Origin: Photobacterium indicum
Lineage (GTDB): Bacteria > Pseudomonadota > Gammaproteobacteria > Enterobacterales > Vibrionaceae
NCBI RefSeq assembly: GCF_003026215.1
Contig: NZ_PYOC01000015.1
Location: 1 to 64,000, forward strand
Direction: 5' to 3'
DNA length: 64,000 bases
Shown: one piece after another, positions 18,804-27,743 of the stretch
Layout of the letters: each line of letters starts with the position of its first letter
Position numbering within the stretch: the stretch's first letter is position 1
Notes under the pieces: generated by a model
Database searches by the model: none
The model's input: the letters and a program-made list of their open reading frames with translations, nothing else
Told to the model about the DNA's origin: nothing
Program-made: the position numbers and the translations under genes

Positions 18804-19790
18804 ATGACTCAACAAAGCTTTAGTTTTTCTGACCTCACGCCTGATTTATTACTCGATGCGCTCGACAGTGTGGGTGTGTATGCCGAATCAGGATTACTGG
18901 CGCTAAACAGTTATGAAAATAGGGTTTATCAGTTTAAAGCTGATGATGGCGCCCGCTACGTGGCAAAATTCTATCGCCCACAACGTTGGACTAACGAGCA
19001 GATTCAAGAAGAACATGATTTTACACTTGAGTTAGCGGATCAAGAAATTCCAGTTGCGGCACCTATCGTATTTTCGGGTGAGACTTTAACGCATTTTAAA
19101 GGTCATCGTTTTACCTTATTTCCAAGTATGGGGGGTCGTCAGTATGAAGTTGATAATATTGATCAACTTGAGTGGGTGGGGCGCTATCTAGGGCGTATCC
19201 ATAACATAGGTAAAAGCAAAAGCTTTGTTCATCGTTCCACAATGAGCCTTGATGAGTACCTTTATCAACCACGTAAAATTTTAGAAGATGCCGATTTTAT
19301 TCCTGACTACCTCAAAAAAACTTTTTTCTCAGATCTCGATCTACTCATTAAAGAGCTAGACCAACGTTGGCACTCTGATTGGCAATCCATTCGCTTACAT
19401 GGCGATTGTCACCCAGGTAATATTTTATGGCGCGATGGCCCTTTATTCGTCGATCTCGATGATGCGCGTAATGGTCCTGCAGTCCAAGATTTATGGATGC
19501 TATTAAATGGTGATCGTAATGATCGACTCGCACAACTTGATACCTTGTTAGAAGCTTACACTGAATTTTCTGATTTCAATCCAAAAGAATTGCAACTTAT
19601 TGAACCTTTACGCGGTCTTAGAATGGTTCACTACATGGCTTGGTTGGCAAAACGTTGGCAAGATCCTGCATTTCCCCGTGCATTCCCATGGTTTGCAGAT
19701 GCAAAATACTGGGAAGGACAAGTGCTATCATTTAAAGAGCAAATCGCGACATTAAATGAACCGCCGCTGCAACTAATGCCACAGTGGTAA
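18804..19790 (+). CDS. srkA: stress response kinase A (SrkA/RdoA/YihE)
   Basis: An aminoglycoside-phosphotransferase-fold Ser/Thr kinase that dampens stress-induced death in E. coli. The 328-residue product matches E. coli SrkA in length and motifs: SYENRVYQF, VAKFYRPQRW (ATP lysine), LHGDCHPGNILWRDGP (catalytic loop) and FVDLDDARNGPAVQDLW (metal aspartate). I use the ATG at 18804, which gives the family start; an upstream in-frame start adds seven residues. dsbA follows after 84 bases, as in enterobacteria, where srkA and dsbA are cotranscribed. Confidence 0.95.
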   Translation: MTQQSFSFSDLTPDLLLDALDSVGVYAESGLLALNSYENRVYQFKADDGARYVAKFYRPQRWTNEQIQEEHDFTLELADQEIPVAAPIVFSGETLTHFKGHRFTLFPSMGGRQYEVDNIDQLEWVGRYLGRIHNIGKSKSFVHRSTMSLDEYLYQPRKILEDADFIPDYLKKTFFSDLDLLIKELDQRWHSDWQSIRLHGDCHPGNILWRDGPLFVDLDDARNGPAVQDLWMLLNGDRNDRLAQLDTLLEAYTEFSDFNPKELQLIEPLRGLRMVHYMAWLAKRWQDPAFPRAFPWFADAKYWEGQVLSFKEQIATLNEPPLQLMPQW

Positions 19791-19874
19791 TCATCTAGAA
19801 AATAACACAACATAAATAAAACAATGGAAAGTAGCTAAAGGCTATTTCTTAAAACTCAGGGAGTACACCGCAAC

Positions 19875-20477
19875 ATGATGAAGAAACTTTTGGCTCTAGC
19901 GAGCGTAGCACTATTATCTTTTTCCGTTCAAGCTGCCAAGTTTACTGAAGGCGATTACTACAAAGTACTTGAACTACCTAAATCAAGCAGCCCGATCGTT
20001 ACAGAATTTTTCTCTTTCTATTGCCCACACTGTAATAGCTTTGAGCCAATGATTCAGGAACTGAAAAAGCAACTGCCAGATAATGCTAAATTCCAGAAAA
20101 ATCATGTTTCTTTCATGGGTGGCTCTATGGGTAAATCCATGAGTAAAGCTTTCGCGACATCTATCGTTCTCGGTATCGATAGCAAGATGACACCAGTACT
20201 TTTCAATCGTGTTCATGGGATGAAAAAGCCACCGCGTAATGATGCAGAATTACGTCAAATCTTCGTTGATGAAGGTGTTAAAGCAGAAGATTTCGATGGT
20301 GCCTACAATAGCTTTGCCGTTAATTCGATGGTTAATCGTTTTGATAAAGGCTTCCAAGATAGTGGTCTAACGGGTGTTCCAGCTATTATTGTTAACAATA
20401 AATACCTAGTACAGACAGGTAAAATACAATCTTCTGATGAGTACTTCGAGTTAGTGAATTTCTTACTTAAAAAGTAA
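19875..20477 (+). CDS. dsbA: periplasmic thiol:disulfide oxidoreductase DsbA
   Basis: Introduces disulfides into exported proteins. The 200-residue precursor has a signal peptide (about residues 1-20, ending VQA), the thioredoxin-fold active site FYCPHC (Cys50 and Cys53) and the cis-proline loop TGVPAIIV. Two ATGs are adjacent; GGGAG lies 11 bases before the first. A terminator ends the srkA-dsbA unit. Confidence 0.97.
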   Translation: MMKKLLALASVALLSFSVQAAKFTEGDYYKVLELPKSSSPIVTEFFSFYCPHCNSFEPMIQELKKQLPDNAKFQKNHVSFMGGSMGKSMSKAFATSIVLGIDSKMTPVLFNRVHGMKKPPRNDAELRQIFVDEGVKAEDFDGAYNSFAVNSMVNRFDKGFQDSGLTGVPAIIVNNKYLVQTGKIQSSDEYFELVNFLLKK

Positions 20478-20502
20478 TATTCAAGCGAGTACACAGCAGT
20501 AT

Positions 20503-20531
20503 AGAAGGGGGCTTATATGCCCCTTCTTTTT
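20503..20531 (+). terminator. terminator after dsbA
   Basis: AGAAGGGG / CCCCTTCT (20503-20510, 20520-20527) with a short loop, followed by TTTT. Confidence 0.88.
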
Positions 20532-20555
20532 ATCCCGCATTAGGTATTACTTTTT

Positions 20556-21011
20556 ATGGATAAGATCCTCATCAGCGCCTGTTTATATGGCTTACCAGTA
20601 CGTTATGATGGAAAAGATAACCAGCTGACCTATAGCTTATTACAACAGTGGATACAACAAGATCGCTTAATCATATTATGCCCAGAGGTTTCTGGTGGGT
20701 TACCCACACCTCGACCGCCAGCAGAAATTCAAGCAGACGGAACCATCAGAACCAAGAACAATATCGATGTTACTGACGCCTTTTTACAAGGCGCACATCA
20801 AGCCGTCAGACTGTGCCAGCAACATAATATCAAGTTCGCGATCTTGAAAGAAAATAGCCCCTCATGTGGCAGCCATTTTATTTACAATGGGCAATTCAAT
20901 GGCACAAAGGTTACCGGGCAAGGTTTAACCGCAGCTGCACTAACAAAGATGGGCATTCAAGTCTTCAATGAAAACCAACTTAGTATCTTAGACGCGGTCC
21001 TTGACTCATAA
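20556..21011 (+). CDS. DUF523 domain protein
   Basis: A 151-residue protein of the DUF523 family, function unknown. The family signatures are complete: ISACLYGLPVRYDGK, CPEVSGGLPTPRPPAEI, FAILKENSPSCGSHFIYNG and a C-terminal FNENQL. The conserved cysteines (in SACL, CPEV and SPSCG) suggest metal or cluster binding, which is inference. It follows dsbA's terminator and converges on comM with 21 bases between stops. Confidence 0.92.
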   Translation: MDKILISACLYGLPVRYDGKDNQLTYSLLQQWIQQDRLIILCPEVSGGLPTPRPPAEIQADGTIRTKNNIDVTDAFLQGAHQAVRLCQQHNIKFAILKENSPSCGSHFIYNGQFNGTKVTGQGLTAAALTKMGIQVFNENQLSILDAVLDS

Positions 21012-21032
21012 GCCACATCCACCTCCGTTTGA

Positions 21033-22565
21033 TCAAACCACTTGAGCAGTTAAACGCTTTAATAATCGATCCATCGAACGATAACCTAATGCCTCGGCAA
21101 GGTGCCCACGCTCTATCTTGTCTTTCCCCGCTAGATCGGCAATCGTTCGCGCCACTTTAATGATTCGGTGGTAAGCCCGAATAGATAAACCAAGTTGATG
21201 TAATGCGCTTTCTAGAAATTCTGCATCCTCTTTGACTAGCGCACAGTGAATATCTAGCTCACGAGTAGACAATAAGGCATTAACCTTGCCGCCACGGGCT
21301 AACATCACCTTTCTTGCATGATGAACTCGCTGTTGGATAACCGCACTGGTCTCCCCTCGATCCCCCCCTTCAGCCAATGTGCCACGTGGTAGGCCTGGGA
21401 TTTCTATCGACATATCGAATCGATCCAATAACGGACCAGATAAACGGCTAAGGTAACGTAATATCGCTTGCGGGTTAGTCCGCGACTGGTTGCCTTCGTA
21501 ATAACCTGTAGGGCTAGGGTTTAAGGCGCCAATCAATTGAAAACGAGCAGGAAAACAGGTTTTACTGGCTGCACGAGAGATCACAATTTCACCAGACTCT
21601 AACGGCTCACGCAGTGAATCTAAGACCTTTCGCCCAAACTCTGGCATTTCATCTAAGAAGAGAATGCCATTATGTGCCAAGGATATTTCACCCGGTTTAG
21701 GCACAGACCCCCCGCCGACTAAAGCCGCCATCGAACTTGAATGGTGCGGGGTTCTAAAAGGCCGTTGAAGCCAGTTACCTTCATGCAATGACTGCTGAGT
21801 CAATGAAGCAACAGATGCTGTTTCTAGGGCTTCTGTGTGCCCCATTTCAGGCAATAAATCACACAGGCGAGAAGCCAGCATGGTTTTACCCGTACCTGGT
21901 GGGCCTAAAAACAATAAGTTATGCCCACCAGCCGCAGCAATCTCTAACGCACGCTTACCCTGCTGCTGACCGATAATATCTTGCATATCGCGATCATTTT
22001 TAGGGCGTTCTTGGGCTATTTCAGCCTCGTTTCGATGATGTAACTGCAATTGTTGTTGACCACATAAATGCCCACAGACAGCCAGTAAATCGCCAGCAGA
22101 ACGATGTTTTTCTTTCCCCACCAGCGCAACTTGATCGCCATTATCATCAGGAACAATTAAACATCGTCCAGCCTTCGTTGATGCTAACGCTGCTGGCAAC
22201 GCCCCTTTAACCGGGCGTAAATCGCCCGATAATGCGAGTTCACCAAGAAATTCATATTCGTGCAGTTTATTCATCGGAATTTGTCCCGACGCAGCCAAAA
22301 TACCCAGCGCAATTGGCAAATCAAATCGCCCCCCTTCTTTGGGTAAATCGGCGGGTGCTAAGTTGACTGTTAGACGACGTGAAGGGAACTCAAAATTCGC
22401 ATTTACAATCGCACTGCGAACCCGATCTCGTGCCTCTTTGACCGTGGTTTCTGGCAACCCAACCAAATTGAAGGCAGGCATTCCGTTACTCAAATGCACC
22501 TCAACGGTAACGGCGGGCGCGTCAACACCCACACATGCTCGGCTGTGAACAATCGCAAGAGTCAT
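21033..22565 (-). CDS. comM: competence-related AAA+ helicase ComM (YifB family)
   Basis: A branch-migration helicase that extends recombination during natural transformation. The 510-residue protein has an N-terminal Lon-like/ChlI domain (VEVHLSNGMPAFNLVGLPE, ADLPKEGGRFDLPIALGIL), a Walker A FLGPPGTGKTMLASRL, a Walker B ILFLDEMPEF and a Mg-chelatase C-terminal region ending near YRSMDRLL. It is divergent from the ilv operon. A TGAAACG / CGTTTCA inverted repeat (22605-22611, 22621-22627) lies 40 bases upstream of its start. Confidence 0.96.
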   Translation of the reverse strand: MTLAIVHSRACVGVDAPAVTVEVHLSNGMPAFNLVGLPETTVKEARDRVRSAIVNANFEFPSRRLTVNLAPADLPKEGGRFDLPIALGILAASGQIPMNKLHEYEFLGELALSGDLRPVKGALPAALASTKAGRCLIVPDDNGDQVALVGKEKHRSAGDLLAVCGHLCGQQQLQLHHRNEAEIAQERPKNDRDMQDIIGQQQGKRALEIAAAGGHNLLFLGPPGTGKTMLASRLCDLLPEMGHTEALETASVASLTQQSLHEGNWLQRPFRTPHHSSSMAALVGGGSVPKPGEISLAHNGILFLDEMPEFGRKVLDSLREPLESGEIVISRAASKTCFPARFQLIGALNPSPTGYYEGNQSRTNPQAILRYLSRLSGPLLDRFDMSIEIPGLPRGTLAEGGDRGETSAVIQQRVHHARKVMLARGGKVNALLSTRELDIHCALVKEDAEFLESALHQLGLSIRAYHRIIKVARTIADLAGKDKIERGHLAEALGYRSMDRLLKRLTAQVV

Positions 22566-22751
22566 TCTTAATCGTCCTGTTTAGATTACATACTAATAAG
22601 TTAATGAAACGCTTCTATTTCGTTTCACAAAAAGCCTATTTATGCAGATTGTTTGCAAAGAAATCATAAGTTTTTTCTTGTCATGCGAGTCATGTCTGTG
22701 TTACCACTTAGGTAGAGCGACAATTAATCAATAAAATCGGACAGACAATAA

Positions 22752-22829
22752 ATGCCATTTAACGCCAAAGCCCTACAACTCATTATTATCGTCATCGTGG
22801 TGATTATGTCACCACGAGGGGAATGCTAG
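22752..22829 (+). CDS. ilvL: ilv operon leader peptide
   Basis: A 25-codon leader reading frame: MPFNAKALQLIII followed by VIVVIMSPRGEC and TAG. Ten of its codons are Leu, Ile or Val, eight in a near-continuous run, placed just before an attenuator hairpin and ilvG. Ribosome stalling at these codons when charged branched-chain tRNAs are scarce would favour the antiterminator. It plays the role of E. coli IlvL, although the sequence differs. Confidence 0.92.
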   Translation: MPFNAKALQLIIIVIVVIMSPRGEC

Positions 22830-22895
22830 GCGTTAGGTAGCAAGAAACATAACAAACGCATAAGCCCCCGCACTGAAAGGTTCGGGGGCTTTTTT
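22797..22895 (+). terminator. ilv transcription attenuator
   Basis: Three parts are visible. A pause hairpin GTGGTGA / TCACCAC (22797-22803, 22809-22815) lies inside ilvL. The terminator is AAGCCCCCG / CGGGGGCTT (22862-22870, 22883-22891) followed by a T-run to 22895. A possible antiterminator pairs GCGTT (22830-22834) with AACGC (22855-22859), and GGGG (22818-22821) with the CCCC of the terminator's left arm. Stalling on the Ile/Val codons would block the pause hairpin and free the antiterminator. Confidence 0.9.
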
Positions 22896-22952
22896 AAATA
22901 TTCAAAATCAGCAATAAAAAGCAATGCGGAAGCACGTTTTTAAGGAGCAGCA

Positions 22953-24599
22953 ATGACAGGGGCAGAGTTAGTTGTACACGCGCTGCAGCAACAAGGGATA
23001 ACCACGATATTTGGTTATCCTGGTGGCGCAATTATGCCAATCTATGACGCACTCTATGATGGTGGCGTCGAACACATTCTTTGCCGTCATGAGCAGGGTG
23101 CTGCAATGGCTGCGATTGGTATGGCTAGAGCCACTCAAGATGTTGCTGTATGCATGGCGACATCCGGTCCAGGTGCCACTAATCTTGTAACAGGATTAGC
23201 CGATGCTTTTCTTGATTCTGTGCCTATGGTTGCGATTACTGGACAGGTAGCCAGCTCGCATATTGGCACCGATGCCTTCCAAGAAATGGATGTGATTGGT
23301 ATGTCATTGTCTTGTACCAAACACAGCTACCTTGTTACAGACATTAATGATCTCGCGCCCACGTTAGCTGAAGCGTTTATTGTTGCCAAAGCAGGTCGAC
23401 CTGGCCCAGTTATTGTTGATATCGCCAAAGACGTACAACTCGCCCAAGCGCCTGTTGAATTACTGCCGTTTATTGAAGAGCCAAGCATTCCGGTTGCAAC
23501 GTCAGAATCAATCGCTGAAGCGCAGCGTCTTCTCGCCGCCAGCCAACGCCCTGTATTGTATGTAGGTGGTGGTGTTCAACTAGCGAAAGCAACCGACACC
23601 GTACGTACTTTTTTAAAACTAAACCCAATGCCAGCGGTCAGTACACTGAAAGGGCTGGGCACAGTAGAGCGTCACGACCCCCATTATTTAGGCATGCTGG
23701 GTATGCACGGCACTAAGGCGGCGAACTTAGTCGTTCAAGAATCTGATTTATTGATTGTAGTGGGTGCCCGCTTTGATGATCGCGTAACTGGCAAGCTTGA
23801 TACCTTTGCACCGCATGCGAAAGTTATTCACCTTGACATTGATGCCTCTGAATTTAATAAATTACGTATCGCAAACGCGCCACTACGCGGTGATATCAAT
23901 GTGATCTTACCGCAATTAGAACTGTCACAAGACATCTCTGCGTGGGTACAGCACAGTGAAACATTACGTTCTGATTTTAAATGGCGTTATAACCACCCTG
24001 GCGATCTAATTTATGCACCACTGTTGATGAAACAACTATCCGATATGATGCCCGACAGCTCGGTAATTTCGACAGATGTCGGCCAACATCAGATGTGGGC
24101 AGCACAACATATTCAACCTCGTGAACCACAAAATTACATCACATCTGCCGGCCTAGGTACGATGGGCTTTGGCTTGCCCGCAGCGATGGGCGCGAAAGTC
24201 GCCAGACCAAACGATGAATCTATCCTAATATCGGGGGATGGTTCATTCATGATGAATGTTCAAGAGCTTGGCACGTTAAAGCGTAAGCAAATTCCAGTGA
24301 AAATGGTGCTGATCAATAACCAACGCCTTGGCATGGTAAGACAATGGCAATCACTGTTTTTTGATGGACGCCACAGTGAAACGATCTTAGATGACAACCC
24401 TGATTTTGTCGTATTAGCCAGTGCGTTTGGTATTCCAGGTAAAACAATCACCAAGAAAGAAGAAGTAGAGCCAGCACTAAAAGAAATGCTCGCAAGTAAA
24501 ACCGCCTATTTGCTGCATGTACTTATTTCTGAAAAAGAAAATGTATGGCCATTAGTGCCACCCGGTGCTGCAAACCAAGATATGCTGGAGAATACCTAA
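22953..24599 (+). CDS. ilvG: acetolactate synthase II large subunit
   Basis: Thiamine-diphosphate enzyme that makes acetolactate or acetohydroxybutyrate, the first common step of Val/Leu and Ile synthesis. The 548-residue product is full length; the frameshift that inactivates ilvG in E. coli K-12 is absent. Seen are the catalytic Glu region [13 protein letters not shown], the FAD-type middle domain, and the ThDP motif [12 protein letters not shown] ending in NN. TAAGGAG precedes the ATG. Its stop overlaps the ilvM start (TAATG). Confidence 0.98.
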   Translation: MTGAELVVHALQQQGITTIFGYPGGAIMPIYDALYDGGVEHILCRHEQGAAMAAIGMARATQDVAVCMATSGPGATNLVTGLADAFLDSVPMVAITGQVASSHIGTDAFQEMDVIGMSLSCTKHSYLVTDINDLAPTLAEAFIVAKAGRPGPVIVDIAKDVQLAQAPVELLPFIEEPSIPVATSESIAEAQRLLAASQRPVLYVGGGVQLAKATDTVRTFLKLNPMPAVSTLKGLGTVERHDPHYLGMLGMHGTKAANLVVQESDLLIVVGARFDDRVTGKLDTFAPHAKVIHLDIDASEFNKLRIANAPLRGDINVILPQLELSQDISAWVQHSETLRSDFKWRYNHPGDLIYAPLLMKQLSDMMPDSSVISTDVGQHQMWAAQHIQPREPQNYITSAGLGTMGFGLPAAMGAKVARPNDESILISGDGSFMMNVQELGTLKRKQIPVKMVLINNQRLGMVRQWQSLFFDGRHSETILDDNPDFVVLASAFGIPGKTITKKEEVEPALKEMLASKTAYLLHVLISEKENVWPLVPPGAANQDMLENT

Positions 24600-24847
24600 T
24601 GGAAAGATACCTACTCGATATCAAAGCGGATGATAAACCAGTATTACTAGAGCGAGTTTTGCGCGTTATTCGCCACCGTGGTTTTATAATTAAACAAGTT
24701 AATGCAACACAGAATCACGAAAGTAAGATAGCAAGTGTAGAAATTATCGTCGACAGTGACCGTCCGATTACAACGCTGATCAATCAAATAGAAAAGCTTT
24801 GGGATATACGCACCGTCAAAACCACATTATTAGAAAACCAAGATTAG
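24599..24847 (+). CDS. ilvM: acetolactate synthase II small regulatory subunit
   Basis: An 82-residue ACT-domain subunit that stabilises and activates IlvG; E. coli IlvM has 87 residues. The ACT fold is clear in LDIKADDKPVLLERVLRVIRHRGF and IASVEIIVDSDRP. The ATG shares one base with the ilvG TAA, so translation is coupled. A longer upstream frame is only an overlap with ilvG. ilvE follows after 21 bases. Confidence 0.96.
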   Translation: MERYLLDIKADDKPVLLERVLRVIRHRGFIIKQVNATQNHESKIASVEIIVDSDRPITTLINQIEKLWDIRTVKTTLLENQD

Positions 24848-24868
24848 TACAGAAGGAAGGTACACGAG

Positions 24869-25807
24869 ATGGCAAACACAGCAGATTACATTTGGTTTAA
24901 TGGTGAAATGGTTCCTTGGGCAGAGGCAAATGTTCACGTCTTAACCCATGCTATGCACTATGGTACGTCGGTTTTTGAAGGTATTCGTTGCTATAACACC
25001 CCTAATGGTCCCATTGTTTTCCGTCATAAAGAACACATGGATCGCTTAAAGAATTCAGCAAAGATTTACCGTTTCCCAATTCCATACTCATCTGAAGAAT
25101 TAATGGAAATTTGTCGCGAGACGATTCGCGTCAACGAACTAGAATCTGCTTATATTCGTCCATTAGGCTATGTCGGTAATGTCGGTCTAGGAGTTTGCCC
25201 ACCGGTTGATACTGAAATGGATCTTATTGTTGCGGCTTTTCCTTGGGGTTCTTACCTTGGTGAGGAAGCGTTAGAAAGTGGCGTCGATGCCATGATTTCA
25301 AGCTGGAATCGCGCAGCGCCTAATACCATTCCAACCGCCGCAAAAGCGGGCGGTAACTATCTTTCATCATTATTAGTCGGTAGTGAAGCACGACGCCACG
25401 GTTATGCAGAAGGCATCGCACTGAGTGTTGATGGTTACCTCTCTGAAGGCGCTGGCGAGAATATCTTTGTGGTGCGTAACGGGATCCTATCTACCCCACC
25501 AGCAACAAGCGCAATCTTACCAGGCATCACCCGTGATTCAATCATGGTGCTAGCCAAAGAGATGGGCTACGAAGTACGTGAAGAAAATATCGCGCGTGAA
25601 GCACTCTACCTCGCAGATGAAGTATTCATGACGGGTACCGCAGCAGAAATTGTGCCAGTTCGCAGTGTTGACCAAATCTCGGTAGGTGAAGGCAAGCGCG
25701 GCCCTATCACCAAAGAAATTCAAGCTGCTTACTTTGGTCTATTCAACGGAACAACAGAAGATAAGTGGGGCTGGTTAGATTACGTTTACCCTAAATCAGA
25801 TAAGTAA
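24869..25807 (+). CDS. ilvE: branched-chain amino acid aminotransferase
   Basis: PLP-dependent class IV aminotransferase that makes Ile, Val and Leu from their keto acids with glutamate. The 312-residue product (E. coli 309) has the PLP lysine in KAGGNYLSS (Lys159) and family motifs HALHYGTSVFEG-like (HAMHYGTSVFEGIR), EGAGENIFVVRNG and PGITRDSI. AGAAGGAAGG lies upstream. A 12-bp inverted repeat separates it from ilvD. Confidence 0.97.
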   Translation: MANTADYIWFNGEMVPWAEANVHVLTHAMHYGTSVFEGIRCYNTPNGPIVFRHKEHMDRLKNSAKIYRFPIPYSSEELMEICRETIRVNELESAYIRPLGYVGNVGLGVCPPVDTEMDLIVAAFPWGSYLGEEALESGVDAMISSWNRAAPNTIPTAAKAGGNYLSSLLVGSEARRHGYAEGIALSVDGYLSEGAGENIFVVRNGILSTPPATSAILPGITRDSIMVLAKEMGYEVREENIAREALYLADEVFMTGTAAEIVPVRSVDQISVGEGKRGPITKEIQAAYFGLFNGTTEDKWGWLDYVYPKSDK

Positions 25808-25835
25808 GCGCCCCAATAAGCACACCATATTATTC

Positions 25836-25873
25836 GTTCATCTTGCCACACTGATTAGAACGGCAAGATGAAC
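25836..25873. repeat. 12-bp perfect inverted repeat between ilvE and ilvD
   Basis: GTTCATCTTGCC (25836-25847) and its exact inverse (25862-25873) enclose 14 bases. There is no T-run afterwards, so it should not terminate. As RNA it would form a strong stem between two operon genes, consistent with mRNA processing or 3' end protection of ilvGME. Confidence 0.8.
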
Positions 25874-25899
25874 AACGCAATAAAAGGATTTTTACTGTT

Positions 25900-27741
25900 A
25901 TGCCTAAGTATCGTTCAGCCACCACCACCCACGGTCGTAATATGGCCGGAGCCCGCGCATTATGGCGTGCGACAGGCGTTAAAGATGAAGATTTCGGCAA
26001 GCCGATCATTGCTGTCGTTAACTCTTTTACGCAATTTGTACCAGGCCATGTTCATTTAAAGGACATGGGACAGCTAGTGGCAGGGGAAATAGAAAAAGCG
26101 GGTGGTATCGCCAAAGAATTCAATACCATTGCCGTTGATGATGGTATCGCAATGGGACATGGCGGTATGCTGTATTCCCTACCGTCGCGAGAACTCATTG
26201 CTGACTCGGTGGAATACATGGTTAATGCGCACTGCGCCGATGCAATGGTGTGCATCTCTAACTGTGACAAAATCACCCCAGGTATGCTAATGGCCTCACT
26301 GCGACTCAATATTCCAGTGATCTTTGTTTCTGGTGGTCCGATGGAAGCTGGTAAAACAAAGCTGTCTGATCAGATCCTAAAGCTGGATCTTGTTGATGCC
26401 ATGATTCAAGGTGCAGATCCTACGGTGTCTGACGAACAAAGCGAACAAATAGAACGTTCTGCTTGTCCTACGTGTGGTTCATGTTCAGGCATGTTCACAG
26501 CGAACTCCATGAACTGTCTAACGGAAGCATTAGGATTAAGCCAACCAGGTAATGGTTCAATGCTGGCGACTCACGCCGATCGCGAGCAACTCTTCATCAA
26601 TGCGGGTAAACGTATTGTTGATCTGACTAAACGTTATTACCTCAACGATGATGAAACCGCATTGCCGCGTAATATTGCCAATAAAAAAGCCTTTGAAAAT
26701 GCCATGGCGCTCGATATTGCCATGGGCGGTTCAACCAATACCGTATTGCACCTATTGGCTGCGGCACAAGAAGGTGAAATAGATTTCAATATGGACGACA
26801 TCGATCGTATGTCTCGTCTTATACCACACCTTTGTAAAGTAGCTCCCTCAACACCCAAATACCACATGGAAGATGTACACCGTGCTGGTGGTGTTTACAG
26901 TATTTTAGGTGAGCTTGATCGCGCTGGTCTGCTGCACAACGACACTCACAATATACTTGGTCAAACATTTGCTGAATCACTGGCTGAATACGATATCGCG
27001 GTAACAGAATCACAAGCGGTGAAAGATTTCTTCCGTGCCGGCCCTGCTGGTATTCGCACCACCAAAGCCTTCTCGCAAAGCTGTCGCTGGGACACCTTAG
27101 ATGACGATCGCACCAATGGCTGTATTCGCAGTAAAGAAAATGCATTTAGCCAAGATGGCGGGCTCGCTGTCCTTTCTGGCAACATCGCACTCAAAGGCTG
27201 TATTGTTAAAACCGCAGGCGTTGATGAAAACAGCTTAACCTTTAGCGGACCAGCCGTAGTTTTCGAAAGCCAAGATACTGCTGTTGAAGGTATTCTTGGG
27301 GGCAAAGTGAAATCTGGCGATGTGGTTGTTATTCGTTATGAAGGCCCTAAGGGGGGGCCGGGAATGCAAGAAATGCTTTACCCAACCACTTACCTTAAAT
27401 CAATTGGTTTAGGCAAAGAATGTGCCTTAATTACTGATGGTCGTTTCTCTGGCGGCACAAGCGGCTTATCGATTGGTCATGTTTCACCTGAAGCAGCCTC
27501 TGGTGGTACGATTGGCCTCGTGAACGATGGCGATATCATTAATATCGATATTCCTAACCGCAGTATTGAATTACAAGTTGATGACGCAGAGCTTACCCAA
27601 CGCCGTGTAATAGCAGATCAGCAAGGTTGGAAGCCTGTTAACCGTCAACGTGAAGTATCTTACGCATTACGTGCGTATGCATTACTTGCAACCAGTGCCG
27701 ATCAAGGCGCTATCCGTGACAAATCTAAACTCGAAGGATAA
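25900..27741 (+). CDS. ilvD: dihydroxy-acid dehydratase
   Basis: Iron-sulfur enzyme that dehydrates dihydroxy-isovalerate and dihydroxy-methylvalerate to the keto acids. The 613-residue product (E. coli 616) carries the cluster cysteines in [10 protein letters not shown] and [17 protein letters not shown], and the motifs [12 protein letters not shown] and [12 protein letters not shown]. It lies 92 bases after ilvE and two bases before ilvA. Confidence 0.98.
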   Translation: MPKYRSATTTHGRNMAGARALWRATGVKDEDFGKPIIAVVNSFTQFVPGHVHLKDMGQLVAGEIEKAGGIAKEFNTIAVDDGIAMGHGGMLYSLPSRELIADSVEYMVNAHCADAMVCISNCDKITPGMLMASLRLNIPVIFVSGGPMEAGKTKLSDQILKLDLVDAMIQGADPTVSDEQSEQIERSACPTCGSCSGMFTANSMNCLTEALGLSQPGNGSMLATHADREQLFINAGKRIVDLTKRYYLNDDETALPRNIANKKAFENAMALDIAMGGSTNTVLHLLAAAQEGEIDFNMDDIDRMSRLIPHLCKVAPSTPKYHMEDVHRAGGVYSILGELDRAGLLHNDTHNILGQTFAESLAEYDIAVTESQAVKDFFRAGPAGIRTTKAFSQSCRWDTLDDDRTNGCIRSKENAFSQDGGLAVLSGNIALKGCIVKTAGVDENSLTFSGPAVVFESQDTAVEGILGGKVKSGDVVVIRYEGPKGGPGMQEMLYPTTYLKSIGLGKECALITDGRFSGGTSGLSIGHVSPEAASGGTIGLVNDGDIINIDIPNRSIELQVDDAELTQRRVIADQQGWKPVNRQREVSYALRAYALLATSADQGAIRDKSKLEG

Positions 27742-27743
27742 TA

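Noticed and set aside
22953-24599. Possible ilvG frameshift as in E. coli K-12
   Set aside because: The frame is open for the full 548 codons with all motifs in place.
26819-27305. Antisense open frames of over 100 codons inside ilvD
   Set aside because: Shadows of a conserved gene with no start signal or domain.
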